A stretch of DNA of 64,000 nucleotides from Rana temporaria (taxonomy: Eukaryota > Chordata > Amphibia > Anura > Ranidae): contig NC_053492.1 in the NCBI RefSeq assembly GCF_905171775.1, positions 55,982,004 through 56,046,003 of the forward strand, written 5' to 3'. A model generated the notes under the pieces. It was not told the DNA's origin. It did no database searches and worked only from the letters and a program-made list of their open reading frames with translations. Position 1 is the first letter of the stretch. Each line of letters begins with the position of its first letter. Below are positions 1-10,735 of the stretch, piece by piece. A program made the translations under genes and the position numbers.

Positions 1-627
1 TAGGCGATGGAGTGATTATTTTGCAATGGAATTCGCAGGGACTGTGCAAAACTTTTCGATTTATTTCTTGCAACTACTGGTGTTACACAGAGAAACAAAA
101 TGTATCTAATTTGTTGAATGCATGTCCCATCAGCACGCAAAGTAAAATCCTCAGATAATCTGATAAGGCCTTGCTTCCCGTTCCTATTTGTGAAACATAT
201 TGAACCCATATTTCAATGAACTTTATAACTGACCTCTTTTTTTACGTGTGCATTGCTAAGCTACTTCCATCACTTCTCATGTCTCTGAATGCTGTATCGC
301 CATATTGATGATTGCTGGCAACATCTTAGTATTGATTCTTTATTACGTTGTGCACTCTGTATGCAAGAGATAGCTAGGAGTTTATAGTGGGTATGTCTGA
401 GAATAGATCTCCTGCATTACAAACAGGTGAAAAAAATGGTTCCCAGGTCTCCAGATTACTTATAAAAGGGAGAAGTTTGACTGAGATACTAAAGCAATGT
501 GTAGATAAAAATAATAAAATACTGAGTAGTTTTGCTTTGACTTGAGCGCACGTTGAACAGACCAATGAACTTATAACAACTGCTACTTATGATCCATCTA
601 AATGTTTTGCCTATCTATTCTTTTCAG
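1..627 (+). other. Intron 7 of CYP2-like gene A (partial), no other feature seen
   Basis: AT-rich sequence that ends in a pyrimidine stretch and a TTTTCAG acceptor directly before exon 8. I saw no coding similarity or recognisable repeat in it. Exons 1-7 of gene A must lie to the left of the window. Confidence 0.6.
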
Positions 628-769
628 GGAACTCAAGTTATTCCATTACTGTATTCTGTTCTACGGGACAAAGAGTACTTTGAGAAGCCGGAAGAGTTTT
701 ACCCTCAGCATTTTCTAGACTCAGAGGGAAAACTTGTTAACAACGATGCTTTTATACCATTTTCTGCAG
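628..769 (+). CDS. CYP2 (CYP2K-like) gene A, exon 8
   Basis: This exon encodes the part of a microsomal P450 monooxygenase just before the heme loop. It starts after a TTTTCAG acceptor with GTQVIPLLYSVLRD and ends FIPFSAG, split before a GTAAGT donor at 770. The translation follows the family pattern: GTxVIPLL, then the PxxFxPxHFLD stretch, then the start of the heme-binding loop PFSAG. Its length of exactly 142 bp is the usual size of exon 8 in the CYP2 family, and it ends in phase 1, matching exon 9 downstream. No frameshift or stop is present. Assignment to the 2K-like group of fish and frogs rests on the wording of exons 8 and 9; other clan-2 subfamilies are possible. As an enzyme it would sit on the endoplasmic reticulum and oxidise lipophilic substrates using cytochrome P450 reductase. 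Confidence 0.93.
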
Positions 770-820
770 GTAAGTAAATCAAAGGGGAGAACATCTATAT
801 TGTCACAAGTGTGTCGTAGG

Positions 821-1845
821 TAGGGATCAGCCGAACACCCCCCCGGTTCGGTTTGCAGCAGAACATGCAAACAGGCAAAAAATTAGTTTGAACATGCGAA
901 CACTGTACACACGAGAGGATATCCGCTGGCATCGGTCCGCCAGACCGTTTCCAGCGGATAAATCCTCTGGCGGATTTGGATCTGATGGCTGTACACACCA
1001 TCAGATCGAAAACCGCGCGGAATACATCCGCGGTGAAGTGTCGCACCGTCGCCGCGACAATGACGCGGCCACGTGCGCGCCGCTGGAAGGTAATTACGAC
1101 GCATGTGAGGGAGGGGAGCGGACGGACTGATCTGGTGAGTCTGTACAGACGTCCGGATCAGTCCGCTGGACTGGATTCCAGCGGATAGATTTCTTAGCAT
1201 GCTAAGAAATTTTTATCCGCTGGGAATCCGTCGGCTGGATTTTTATCCGCCGAGAAATGTCTGCTCGAACGTACACACGACCGGATCTATCTGCTGGAAC
1301 TGATCCACGGATCAATCCCAGCGGATAGATCCGGTCGTCTGTACGAGGCCTTAAAGTCTATGGGACACAAACATGAAAAATCAAAATTGCTAAATTTTAA
1401 AGGTTAATGTACGAGTTATTGTCATAAAAAGTGTTTGGTAACCCGGGTCCTGCCCCAGAGCACATGTGTCAATGCAAAAACAAGTTTTAAAAACGGCCGT
1501 TTTTTCGGGAGCAGTGATTTTAATAATGCTTAAAGTGAAACAATGAAAGTGAAATATTCATTTAAATTTCATACCTGGGGGGGTGTCTATAGTATGCCTG
1601 TAAAGTAGTGCAGTAGTCATGGCCCCCCCCAGTCCATTACCAGGCCCTTTGGGTCTGGTATGAATATTAAGGTGAACCCCGAACCAAAAAAATAAAATGT
1701 GTGGGGGTCCCCCCAAATTATATTACCAGGCCCTTCAGGTCTGGTATGGATATTATTAGGGGAACCCTGTGCCAAATTAAAAAAAGAATGGTGTAGGGGT
1801 CCCCCTCAAAATCCAAGTATCCATACCAGACTTTTATCCGAGCAT
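821..1845. mobile_element. hAT-type miniature element (TAGGGAT..AGCCGAACA family), interrupted
   Basis: It begins TAGGGATCAGCCGAACACCC and carries the same internal blocks (an AAGTCTATGGGAC block, a block centred on AAAGTGTTTGG, and ACCAGGCCCTT motifs) as the complete copy at 36740-37571. A second miniature element interrupts it at about 900-1353. The right end is not clearly defined. It lies in intron 8 of gene A. Confidence 0.6.
900..1353. mobile_element. Nested palindromic miniature element (TACACACGAGAGGAT family)
   Basis: It starts near TGTACACACGAGAGGAT and ends near GGTCGTCTGTACGAGGCC. It contains several inverted blocks built on AGCGGAT/ATCCGCT. Relatives lie at 33430-33920 and 63620-63999. 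It splits the surrounding hAT-type element. The left inverted repeat is degraded, so the boundaries are approximate. Confidence 0.6.
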
Positions 1846-2047
1846 GCAACCTAGCAAGCTGCAGGAAAAGGGGGGGGGCGAGAGAGCTATTAAGACATGC
1901 TTCCCCACTGCCCTTTTAAAGGTTTGGGCGAAACATCTATACATGTGCTGTGCTGCTGTCCTAGCTTATTATTGTTGCATTGGGTATTCATCTTACCTGC
2001 ACCATACGCCTACATCTGCTTGTCTATGGCCAGCATGAAATTAAAGA

Positions 2048-2567
2048 AATTGCTGTAACAGTTACTGTATATGTACTATGCATCGATTTGCACAAAGTGT
2101 TGGAAACTCTTTATCCATAAAGACTGTTGGGGACAGAAAAAGTTCTGTAAGTATCGGTTGGGGGAGTGCAAACCCCGCTGGGGCTCTATAAAATGTAATG
2201 CGCAAACCCCCACAATGCAAAGGTTGAAGAAATGACACATGCAGAGGTCCCCAACTGGACCTAGAGCAGTGGTTCTCAACCTTCCTAGTGCCGTGACCCC
2301 TTGATAAAATTGCTGTAACAGTTACTGTATATGTACTATGCATCGATTTGCACAAAGTGTTGGAAACTCTTTATCCATAAAGACTATTGGGGACAGAAAA
2401 AGTTCTGTAAGTATCGGTTGGGGGAGTGCAAAACCCCGCTGGGGCTCTATAAAATGTAATGCGCAAACCCCCACAATGCAAAGGTTGAAGAAATGACACA
2501 TGCAGAGGTCCCCAACTGGACCTAGAGCAGTGGTTCTCAACCTTCCTAGTGCCGTGACCCCTTGATA
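2048..2567. repeat. Tandem duplication, two 260-bp units
   Basis: The block starting AATTGCTGTAACAGTTACTG at 2048 recurs at 2308 with only a few changes (for example one extra A in the GCAAA(A)CCCCGC stretch and TGTTGG versus TATTGG). The unit ends with the first ~40 bp of the hAT element that starts at 2528. The duplication therefore happened after that element inserted. It is inside intron 8 of gene A. Confidence 0.9.
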
Positions 2568-3348
2568 AAATTTCCCAAGTTGTGGGGACCCCTAACAGTA
2601 AAATTATTTTCGTATCGTGGGTTGTCAACGCCCGGGGCAAGACAAATAATTTTCACCCCTAACCCACAGACATTTAGCTCTCCCTGAGTCCCTTCCACTT
2701 GTACAGTATTAAAACCCCTTATGGTACATTTTCAGATGTACTACTCTCTTTGTTCTTCTTTCTTTGCCTTTTATCTCTCTCTATCCAAATTTCTTGTTTT
2801 TTTCCCCCATCCCTCTCTCTATCCATCTTTCTCTCCCTTTTTCTTTGTTCCACCCCTCTTTTCCTCTCCCTTCCATGTATTCTTTATTTTTATTCTTTCT
2901 CTTACTCCTTTGTGGGATGGTGGGATGAGTGGATTAGGTGCTCTTGAACAAGGTCATCTGCTGATCTGGGAACTGTTGTGAGGGCTTTTAATGGCAACTA
3001 TAATCACAGGTAGTGTTACTCACTGTGCCCCCGACTTAGTGGCATCTTGTAGCAGTGGCACCTATGCCGGAATCAGGAGATAGGGTCTCCTCCAGCCCCT
3101 CCCACTTCACATTCCTCACTAGTCAGCTGACCTCTAGCCTCTTCCCCCCCACCCATGCCGTGAACTGAGTGGGCGGCTGCAAAGAGGCTGAGTGGGAGGC
3201 CACGGGGCTTCAGGGACAGCCCAGCTGGGCGGCCACAAAAAGGTAGGGAGAGTGGTGCGGGCTTCAAGAACAGCCCAGGATTCGGGGACCCCTGGCAAAT
3301 CATAATTTGACCCCGAGGGGGTCCCGACCCCCAGGTTGAGAACCACTG
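2528..3348. mobile_element. hAT-type miniature element (CAGTGGTTCTCAACC family) with 8-bp target duplication
   Basis: Its ends are inverted: CAGTGGTTCTCAACCTTCC on the left and GGTTGAGAACCACTG on the right. The 8-bp direct repeat ACCTAGAG flanks it at 2520-2527 and 3349-3356, the length typical of hAT transposition. No transposase frame is present. It includes a pyrimidine-rich stretch at 2740-2900. Confidence 0.85.
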
Positions 3349-3454
3349 ACCTAGAGGAACACAGAAATGGAAAGTTGTCTGTCCTACAGCTATAAAAATC
3401 AATATTGTTCTTCATTATTTTAATAATGATTTTTTACTTTATTTCTTTTCAAAG

Positions 3455-3633
3455 GTAAGAGAAGTTGTGCTGGAGAGACACTGGCTAAAATGGAACTGTT
3501 CATCTTCTTTACAACACTGCTACAACACTTCACCTTTCAGGCTCCACCTGGAGAAAAACTGGACCTCACAGGCGCTGTTGGCTTCACAACCCCTCCACTG
3601 AAGCATGAGATCTGTGCAATTTCTCGCAATTAA
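3455..3633 (+). CDS. CYP2 (CYP2K-like) gene A, exon 9 with heme-binding cysteine and stop
   Basis: The last coding exon of gene A. The split glycine codon left by exon 8 is completed here, and the joined loop reads PFSAGKRSCAGE, matching the P450 signature FxxGxRxCxG. The cysteine is the axial heme ligand. The exon then reads ETLAKMELFIFF, the L-helix segment typical of CYP2 enzymes, and ends with the TTPPLKHEICA stretch and a TAA stop at 3631-3633. The acceptor is CAAAG at 3450-3454, weaker than a usual CAG because an A run interrupts the pyrimidines. The coding length of 179 bp is close to the usual ~180 bp. The end of gene A appears functional. Confidence 0.93.
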
Positions 3634-3786
3634 TGCAAACTGGCAGTAAATATATGAATAGTAATTGTGGACTGGGTTTAATCTTTTCTGAAAGAGAATC
3701 TGTTTTTTGATTTATAGAATTGTAGTTGAGAGCTCCTGTATGAAGATCAAAGGTCCTTTCAGATTGGTGAAAGCTGTATGTTTATA

Positions 3787-3812
3787 AATAAAACTGAACA
3801 AGATGAAATAAA
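3787..3812 (+). promoter_or_regulatory. Two candidate polyadenylation signals of gene A
   Basis: AATAAA occurs at 3787-3792 and again at 3807-3812, about 155-175 bp after the stop codon. That gives a short 3' UTR, as expected for CYP2 genes. No further coding sequence follows. Confidence 0.6.
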
Positions 3813-4139
3813 TTAACGAAGGAGAACAATTACATAATAAGACTGATAAGTATTAATATAGGATAATGAATGAAACATAAATCTATAAATCACTTGTTGT
3901 GGAGATAAGGTCTGACAACTCAACACCATTTGGAGGGAGTGGGGAAGTCATATTGCACACAGCACCATCTTTGTTTTTCCAAAACTCACTGATAACAAAA
4001 GCTGTCAGATTTAAATCTGATGTCTGTGCTAGCATTCAGAGAATGTAACATGATGAGCAAAACAACCAGCTTACACTGGAACTAAACCCATTCATTTAAC
4101 TAACCAAAACATTCAAGGCATTCCATGATAACTGTCAAT

Positions 4140-4892
4140 GGCCCAGATTCTGAAAGGACTTACGACGGCGCAGCGCCATGTACGCCGTCGTAAGTCCTAA
4201 TCCGAGCCATCGCATCTATGCGTCTGATTCATAGAATCAGTTACGCATAGATATCCATAAGATCCGACAGGCGTAAGTCTGTTACGCCGTCGGATCGTAA
4301 CTGCATTTTTCCGCTGGCCGCTAGGGGCGTGTAAGCTGATTTACGCGTCGAAATATGTAAATCAGCTAGATACGCAAATTCACGAACGTACGCCCGGCCG
4401 ACGCAGTAAAGTTACGATGTTTACATTAGGCTTTTCCCGGTGTATAGTTGCCTCTGCTATATGAGGCATACGTGCGGCGTACCAATGTTAAGTTTGGCCG
4501 TCGGTCCCGCTTCGAAATTGAAAAAGTTACGTAGTTTGCGTAAGTCGTCCGTGAATGGGGATGGACGTCATTTACGTTCACGTTGAAACCAATGACGTCC
4601 TTGTGGCGTACTTTGGAGCAACGCACACTGGGAAATTCCACGGACGACGCATGCGCCGTTCGGGAAAAAACGTCAATCACGTCGGGTCACAGTAGATTTA
4701 CATAAAACACGCCCCTCTGATCCAAATTTGAATTAGGCGGGCTTACGCCGGCCGATTTACGCTGCGCCGCCGCAACTTACGAAGCAAGTGCTTTGAGAAT
4801 ACAGCACTTGCCCGTCTAAGTTGCGGAGCCGTAATGTAAATCGGATACGTTACGCCGCCGCAAAGATACGCCATTCTACGAGAATCTGGACC
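4140..4892. mobile_element. Harbinger-type miniature element with AAT target duplication
   Basis: Its ends are inverted: GGCCCAGATTCT on the left and AGAATCTGGACC on the right. The 3-bp direct repeat AAT lies at 4137-4139 and 4893-4895. The interior is rich in TACGCCG/CGGCGTA palindromes and ACTTACGACGGCG blocks. It is the same broad group as 15874-16620, 28729-29458 and 30467-31144, and resembles the right end of the two-gene element at 8470-11153. Confidence 0.8.
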
Positions 4893-4895
4893 AAT

Positions 4896-6823
4896 GTTTC
4901 TTGAGCTCTCAAGTGAGCTGTGAAGCCATAAAATGTCTGGTGTGATAAGTGATCACAGGTGCAGCACCATGACAACTGTTGATCAAACAAAGGCTAAAAT
5001 GGCAGCTTCCTTGGATGTAAAAGATTGGAGAGTTTAGTTCCACTTCAAGGCACAGTGACACAGAGCAGAGCAGCTAGAATGGAACCAAGCCAAAACCTGG
5101 TTTATATTTCATAATACAGGCTGTGATAGACATTGCATTTGTAAAACCTGTAATGTAAAAAAAGAAGCAGTAAACACTCAGAATCTAGTAAAAAAACTGT
5201 ACTGGAGGTAAAATTCAATAACGCACAACTAGCCTGACAACCCAACTGAGTAAACTCAACAGTTGGTCTTGAGTGCACTGACAGTGTCTGTCTTGAGGGG
5301 CGGAATACGGCATTTCCTGCTCTTTCCCTACTCATCTGGAACCTCTACCTGCTGCTAATTACTGCCCCTGACAGACTGGGGGACTTTTCCTGCTCTACCC
5401 ACATGCGAAACACGCACCAAGCCTGGGGGCCAGAATCTTAAATTGACCTTATCCAAGATGACCACTAGACTCAAATAGGGAACCAGCATTCAGTTGGATA
5501 ACTCCCCCAGTGACCCAGGAAACCATAGAGGAATGATGTTTGTCTTGACTTCCACTCCTTCTGCAATGCAGCTTTGGTTGTTTGCCACCTACAGTGCAGA
5601 AAGTAGACTGCATATGCCTAAAAATTGAACATATTTCTTCTTTTTTAGTGATATATGCATCCAATTTATATCATAATTGGTCTCTATCAAATTGGAATTT
5701 TATTCTGTGCGATAATATCTTGGTTGTTGACTGGTAAAACCTCTCAGATGGAATCAGTTGAATTGAGAAAAGCTGGGATTAAAGGTGTGTCTACTGAGCA
5801 TCATAAAATCTCCAGCTTCTCTAGCACATCATCCAGATCCTTTTATGGGTTATATCATTTCTATAAACACCCTCTCCAGGGCCCAGAGAAGACAGCTGCA
5901 TCTGCATCTCTATAGCTCTCACTTACAGTACTATTGGAACTGTGAAGAAATGTTAAGAGTAATTTTTAAGGGCCAGTGACTCTGATATATCAGATTGGAC
6001 TTACTCTGAAAATGGATTGGATTCTGCACTAAACTAAAGACTAGACAAACTTTGCTTAGGCAATATTTACTTGAAATCCCTCTTCTTTGAATGTTGCTTA
6101 TTGTCTGTTTTGTAATATATTTTCTGTAAATATTTTCTTGAAGGTTTTTTCCTTTTATTTTCATTAAAATTATATTTTTAAATTGTTAAAGCCTAAGTGT
6201 AGTGATAAAAACAGTAACATCAGCACAAGGGACACAACCTACAAGCAGTAGTGTGGTCCTTGTGCTGCTTCCTCTTTGTTAAGTTGAAATGTTCCTCTGT
6301 CCATGCCCATCCCCACCACTACAATCTTTTGGTGTGGTGATGGTTAATGCAACTATGGGGCTGTCAAAGGCTGTCATCAAGAAAGCCAGCTATGACCACC
6401 CTTTCTGCCTAGCTGCTTCATTCACAAACATGGTACTACAGCATCTATGAATGAAACAGGGTCTAAGAATGGAGGATGGGCAGATGATTGAAAAGTCCAC
6501 CCCCTCCATTCATTTGTTACATTCAAACTACTGTTTGTGTATTAAGGGTTACATGCAAACAGCTATGTGGTCACTATTTTTGTTGGCATCCCAGGATGTT
6601 TGTGTCACAGATGTGGACCCTCCTCCTCAAGTCACTCTACAGGTACTTGTAGATGTGGAGGAGGGTTGGTGATGGGAAACTGAAGTGAGAGAAAGACTTG
6701 AGGCATAGGACAGCTGAAGGTAGGAATTAGGCTGGGTACACAATACCATTGCAGGTTGGATACAAACTGGGTTTAACCTAGAACAGTATTTAACAACTCT
6801 TGTAGCTCAAGGAGTGATAGACA
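4896..6823. other. Intergenic DNA downstream of gene A, nothing recognised
   Basis: Moderately AT-rich sequence. Reading frames here are short and lack recognisable domains. A frame at 5655-5915 begins with a hydrophobic stretch but matches nothing I know and has no clear splice context. Confidence 0.4.
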
Positions 6824-6900
6824 TGTAGCGCCTGTGTACTTTTCAGTACAGGTGCTATGTCAAATTTAGTTGGGGAATGAGAGAGTTAGAAATAATACCA
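6824..6900 (+). mobile_element. 5'-end fragment of the TGTAGCG/CGCTACA element family
   Basis: It starts TGTAGCGCCTG and continues through GTACTTTTCAGTAC to GGGGAATGAGAGAGTTA, the same order as the left ends of the copies at 16706 and 23922. The similarity stops at about 6900. Confidence 0.65.
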
Positions 6901-7099
6901 CTCTAAAAACTGCTGATCCCTTGGCTTTACTTCCGTCCCACAGAACCAAATAGTGCTGGCTATGCACAGGTACATTTGATAGAAGGTCCTGGACTGCCGC
7001 ACTCCTTAAAACGATGTCTTTATTTGTACAAATAAAATCCAAAAACAACCAAAGCAATACAGTCAAAACATGATGAACAGCAAGAAAAAGGTGGCTGAC

Positions 7100-7925
7100 A
7101 TGTTTCACATCAATTGGCGTCCTTTTTTTCCCCACAAATAGAGCTTTCTTTTGGTGGTATTTGATCACCTCTGCGTTTTTTATTTTTTGCGCTTTATACA
7201 AAAATAGAACTTTTTGCTGTAAAAAAATATCCCCAAAAATATCTAAAAAAAAATGTTTCCTCAGTTTAGGCCGATAGGTATTCTTGTACATATTTTTTGG
7301 AAAAAAAATCGCAATAAGCGTTTATTGATTGGTTTGCGCAAAATTTATAGCGTCTACAAAATAGGGCATAGTTTTATGGCATTTTTATTAATATTTTTTT
7401 TTTACTAGTAATGGCAGTGATCAGCAATTGTCATCAGTACTGCGACCTAATGGCGGACACATCGGACACTTTTGACACATTTTTGGGACCATTGGCATTT
7501 TTTTAGCGATCAGTGCTATAAAAATGCATTGATTACTATAAAAATGCCACTGGCAGGGAAGGGGTTAACACTAGGGGGCGAGGAAGGGGTTAAGTATGTT
7601 CCCTGGGTGTGTTCTAACTGAAGGGGAGGTGGGACTGACTTGGGGAAATGACTGATCGCTGTTCATACATTGTATGAACAGACGATCAGGCATTTCTCCC
7701 CCTGACAGGACCGGGATCTGTGTGTTTACACACACAGCTCCCGCTTCTCGCTCTGTAACGAGTGATCGCGGGTGCCCGGTGGTGATCGCGCCCGCCGAGC
7801 ACACGCGTCGGGACGCGCCTCCTATTGGCTGATTCGCGAGATGACGTAATATTATGTGATCTCGCGCAGCCAAGCCGACCTGCCGCCGTAAAACTTTTTA
7901 GGGCGGCTGGTCGGCTAGCGGTTAA
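7100..7925. repeat. Ranid interspersed repeat with gene-free interior
   Basis: Its recognisable blocks are AATTGGCGTCC, TTTTGCGCTTTATACAAAAA, GGTTTGCGCAAAATTTATAG, a GGGGTTAACACTAGGGGG block and CGATCAGGCATTTCTCCCCC. Related copies lie in the opposite orientation at about 30000-30350 and 51578-52420. I know it as a very common dispersed sequence in ranid frog DNA. It encodes no protein that I can see. Confidence 0.65.
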
Positions 7926-7959
7926 TGACCTGAAAACGGTCTCATACTGATGTAGCGTT

Positions 7960-8470
7960 TTTGCAAGAAACTCATTTTAAGGCGAACAGACTCCCTTTCC
8001 TTCAGAACAGATGTTTTCCTTGTGTACATCATGCCTCCAATCAGGAAGCAAAATCTAAAGGTGTCTCCATTCTGATCTCAAGTTTGGTCTTTCATTGACA
8101 GATGCTCTCATACAAATGGACGTTAACTTTTTCTTAACGGCTATATTGGTGACATTAAGATGACATTAGCTACCATATATACACCAATTACTCACCAAGA
8201 CTCTATTCTTCTTAAAATTATTTTAAAATTGGTGGAGTTCGCGGAAGGAAAATTGATCTTCAGTGGGGAATTTTAATATTCCATTAGATCCTAGAGTAGA
8301 CTCATCTTCTGGTACTTCCTCTGTCCCTACCGGCTCCAGGAAACGAGTCCTGGAAACATTACATGACTTGCAGTTAGTTTATGCCTGGAGTATCTTGCAC
8401 ACGGGAAAGAGATTATACCTTTTTTTTTTACCCTCACCAACTATATTCTCATATATGCACTTGGACCCCA
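7960..8470 (+). pseudogene. L1/Tx1-type LINE, ORF2 endonuclease fragment (decayed)
   Basis: A remnant of the apurinic endonuclease domain at the start of a LINE ORF2 protein. Pieces in shifting frames read LQETHF near 7960, HHASNQ and GVSILIS near 8025-8080, then NFNIPLDPRVDSSSG at 8266-8310 (usual GDFN motif now GNFN) and a LFFLPSPT piece near 8420. These keep the usual order of the domain. Several frameshifts and stops show it is dead. It ends abruptly at about 8470, where Harbinger transposase coding sequence starts. The reverse-transcriptase piece of a similar LINE lies beyond the Harbinger element at 11160. Confidence 0.8.
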
Positions 8471-8474
8471 TCTC

Positions 8475-8741
8475 ATGACTCCATTCCGGAACCCCCAAAC
8501 CCCAGGAGAGGAAAGATACAATGAAGCACACGCACGTACCCGTGGAGTGGTGGAACGCACATTTGGCCTCCTGAAGTCCAGTTTCCGATGCCTGGATAAG
8601 TCTGGGGGGACCCTGTTGTATTCCCCAAGCTTTGTGTGCCAGATCGGTGCATGTTGTATTCTGCACAACTTCGCCATGAGAAAGGGCCTGCAGATTGACA
8701 TACGTGATGACCTGACCCCCGACCCACGCAATCCCCCCTAA
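8475..8741 (+). pseudogene. HARBI1-like Harbinger transposase, C-terminal fragment
   Basis: This codes for the last third of a DDE transposase of the PIF/Harbinger superfamily, which cuts and joins element ends with a Myb-like partner. The 88 codons read MTPFRNPQTPGEERYNE, then VVERTFGLLKSSFRCLD, then CCILHNFAMRKGLQID. In HARBI1 proteins this block holds the last catalytic glutamate, most likely Glu27 here in VERTFG, and the conserved HN pair. The frame is open to its stop. About two thirds of the usual ~350-residue protein, with both catalytic aspartates, is absent from the window because LINE sequence starts just upstream. The ATG at 8475 is an internal methionine, not a real start. Confidence 0.9.
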
Positions 8742-9209
8742 CCAACTCTACCCGGTCTGCTGAGGGAAGAGCAGTCAGGGGTTGTCTCGTGGAACGCCTC
8801 TTTGCACGTTAAACACACACATTCATCATGTCACAATGAGAATGCACGCATGCACACCACTGTGGTCCCTAGCTCACACACCCCACATCCACCAAAAATT
8901 GGATTAGACCCAAGGATACCGCACGGTACTTGGGAGCAGCAACGCCACGCCAAGGCTCCAATTATGTCGCTGTACATTCATACACCTTTCACTCGGCAGA
9001 GGGTGACACCCCTTTGCCAGCAGGAGTGACACCCCCCCCCATTCACACACCAGTCACACAGTAGTTTACACTCCTCACCGTGTGTAGGGACTACAAATAA
9101 AACAAGAACACTCAAACTTTGAGCATAAATATAAAATAAACAAGCTCATAATCTGAGAATAAAAATAAAAGAAACAAGCTCATAAACTGAGCAAAAATCT
9201 AAAAAAAAA

Positions 9210-10735
9210 TCATATTCTGAGCCACAGAAAAATATTCATTTTTTTCTTTTGCCCAGGCTGGTGCCACGGGTGCCCCGGCTCTGGCTCCTCAGTTGGTGTG
9301 GTGGAGCCAGGGGTGGGGATGGAGGGGGGAGGAGCATCATCCCCTACTTGCTCACTCCTGGCAGGTGGTGCCTGCCTGCCCTCCATGGCGTTGGCCAGGC
9401 GGGTGAGAACAGAGTTCGTCTGTGCCAGCATCCGAAGCTGCCGGGTGGTATTCTGCTGCTGGTGCCGCCGGGTAAGTCTCCCCTCCTCACGCACAAAGCA
9501 GCAGTGTTGGCCTCTACCGCCCCTGCCAACCTGCTCACCTCTGCTGTGAGCAATGCTGTGGCGGCCTGCTGCTCCACTATGCAGATGACCATCGCCACAC
9601 TATTTGAGCTTACTTCCTGCAGGCTCTCAGAATTTTTCTTGCCCAGCTCCGCATGCAGGGTGAAGGCCTGCTGCACTGATGAGGAGGAGGAGGCCAGGCT
9701 GTCCGCCACCCGCCTCAAGTCTCCCACCATGGCCCCTATATGGCGGGTCTTCCGGCCCTGCTCCTCCTGCAGCCCTTCATGGAGGCCTGAGGGTACACCC
9801 CTCGTTTTATAAAGAGCCTTCCTGGGAGGAGAGGCTGGGGCCCGTACTGAGGGAGAAGACGGGGAGGGGGCTGCCCTGGAGGGGGCGACACTGGTGGGAG
9901 GGACACTGGAGGGGGCCACACTGGAGGGAGGGACACTGGTGGGAGGGACACTGGAGGGGCTTGCCCTGGAGGGGGATGACATGATGGTCGGGGAGGTGGT
10001 GGGGAGTTCAGGGATGGTGGGATCCTCCTCAAGGTAGATGGAGTCCTCCTGGTGGAGGTCAATCGACTCCTCCACAACAAGCTCCATAGATGGCCTATGG
10101 GCGCTCTCCTCCACCAACATGCCCAGGATCTCCATGGGGGCCGACTGGACCACATGATGTTCTGGGGATGTTGTGGGTCGCCCTGCAGCCGACGACGGCC
10201 CAGCTACATCCTCAACATCTGTGGAGGACACAAAAAAACACATGTTGGTGGAGCCACACACTTGTCACATGTTCCCTTCTACCCCCTCCCATGATACACA
10301 CAAAATAGGAGATAAAACACACTTACCTGTCCCCAAGTCCCCAACAGTGGAGTCATATCCTGGGACGCCCTCCACCTGCTCCTTCGCCAAACATTGCGCA
10401 ATAACCTCCTCCTCCGCAGTTAAACGCAATGGGCAGGCTGGTCCTCCTCTTGTGCCCCTGGCATGTTTTCGGATTATGATTAATTTGTCACGGACCCGAC
10501 GCCGCATATCATTCAGTTTTTTCTGAATATCCTCCCATGTCCTCTCTTCATTCCCAAGGACATTGATGTCCAGGGTGATGGTTTCATATATTGCCTTCCT
10601 TTGGGCCGTGCTGTTTTTTTTTCGCTGGGCACCATGCAGGGCGGCGTCATACTTGGTCAGTGCCGCCAACATGACCTCCATCTCCGCTGCATTGAAATTG
10701 TGTTTCCTCTTTTTCACCCTCTGAGGAGGTGCCAT
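9210..10735 (-). CDS. Harbinger Myb/SANT-like DNA-binding protein, two exons, late frameshift
   Basis: The second gene of the Harbinger element. Exon 1 (10735-10327) opens with a basic stretch, then a trihelix-type Myb/SANT-like domain at about residues 10-95, with NFNAAEMEVMLAAL, the RTWEDIQKKLNDM helix and RRRVRDKL. It ends at a GTAAGT donor (complement of 10321-10326). Exon 2 starts after a CCTCCACAG acceptor at 10218; the join keeps frame, giving GT-DVEDVAGPSSAAG. Exon 2 is acidic, then rich in Ser/Pro repeats of SSVPPTSVPP type, then has a predicted helix. Near 9490 the frame shifts by one base. The continuation (VREEGRLTRRHQQQ to QPGQKKK) is in the neighbouring frame, ending at 9210. 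The partner protein normally carries the transposase into the nucleus and binds element ends. The frameshift suggests this copy is dead or slightly altered at its C-terminus. Confidence 0.82.

Noticed and set aside
4140..4892. CpG-rich stretch considered as a CpG-island promoter for a gene downstream of gene A
   Set aside because: The CG content comes from a Harbinger-type miniature element with inverted ends and an AAT duplication.
5655..5979. Possible small membrane protein at 5655-5915
   Set aside because: Only the first 25 residues are hydrophobic, there is no similarity I can recognise, no conserved start or polyadenylation context, and the region is otherwise unremarkable.
9249..9984. 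Plus-strand frames of 100-190 codons opposite the Myb-like gene
   Set aside because: They are the complement of the spliced Myb-like gene, which has domain similarity and good splice signals.
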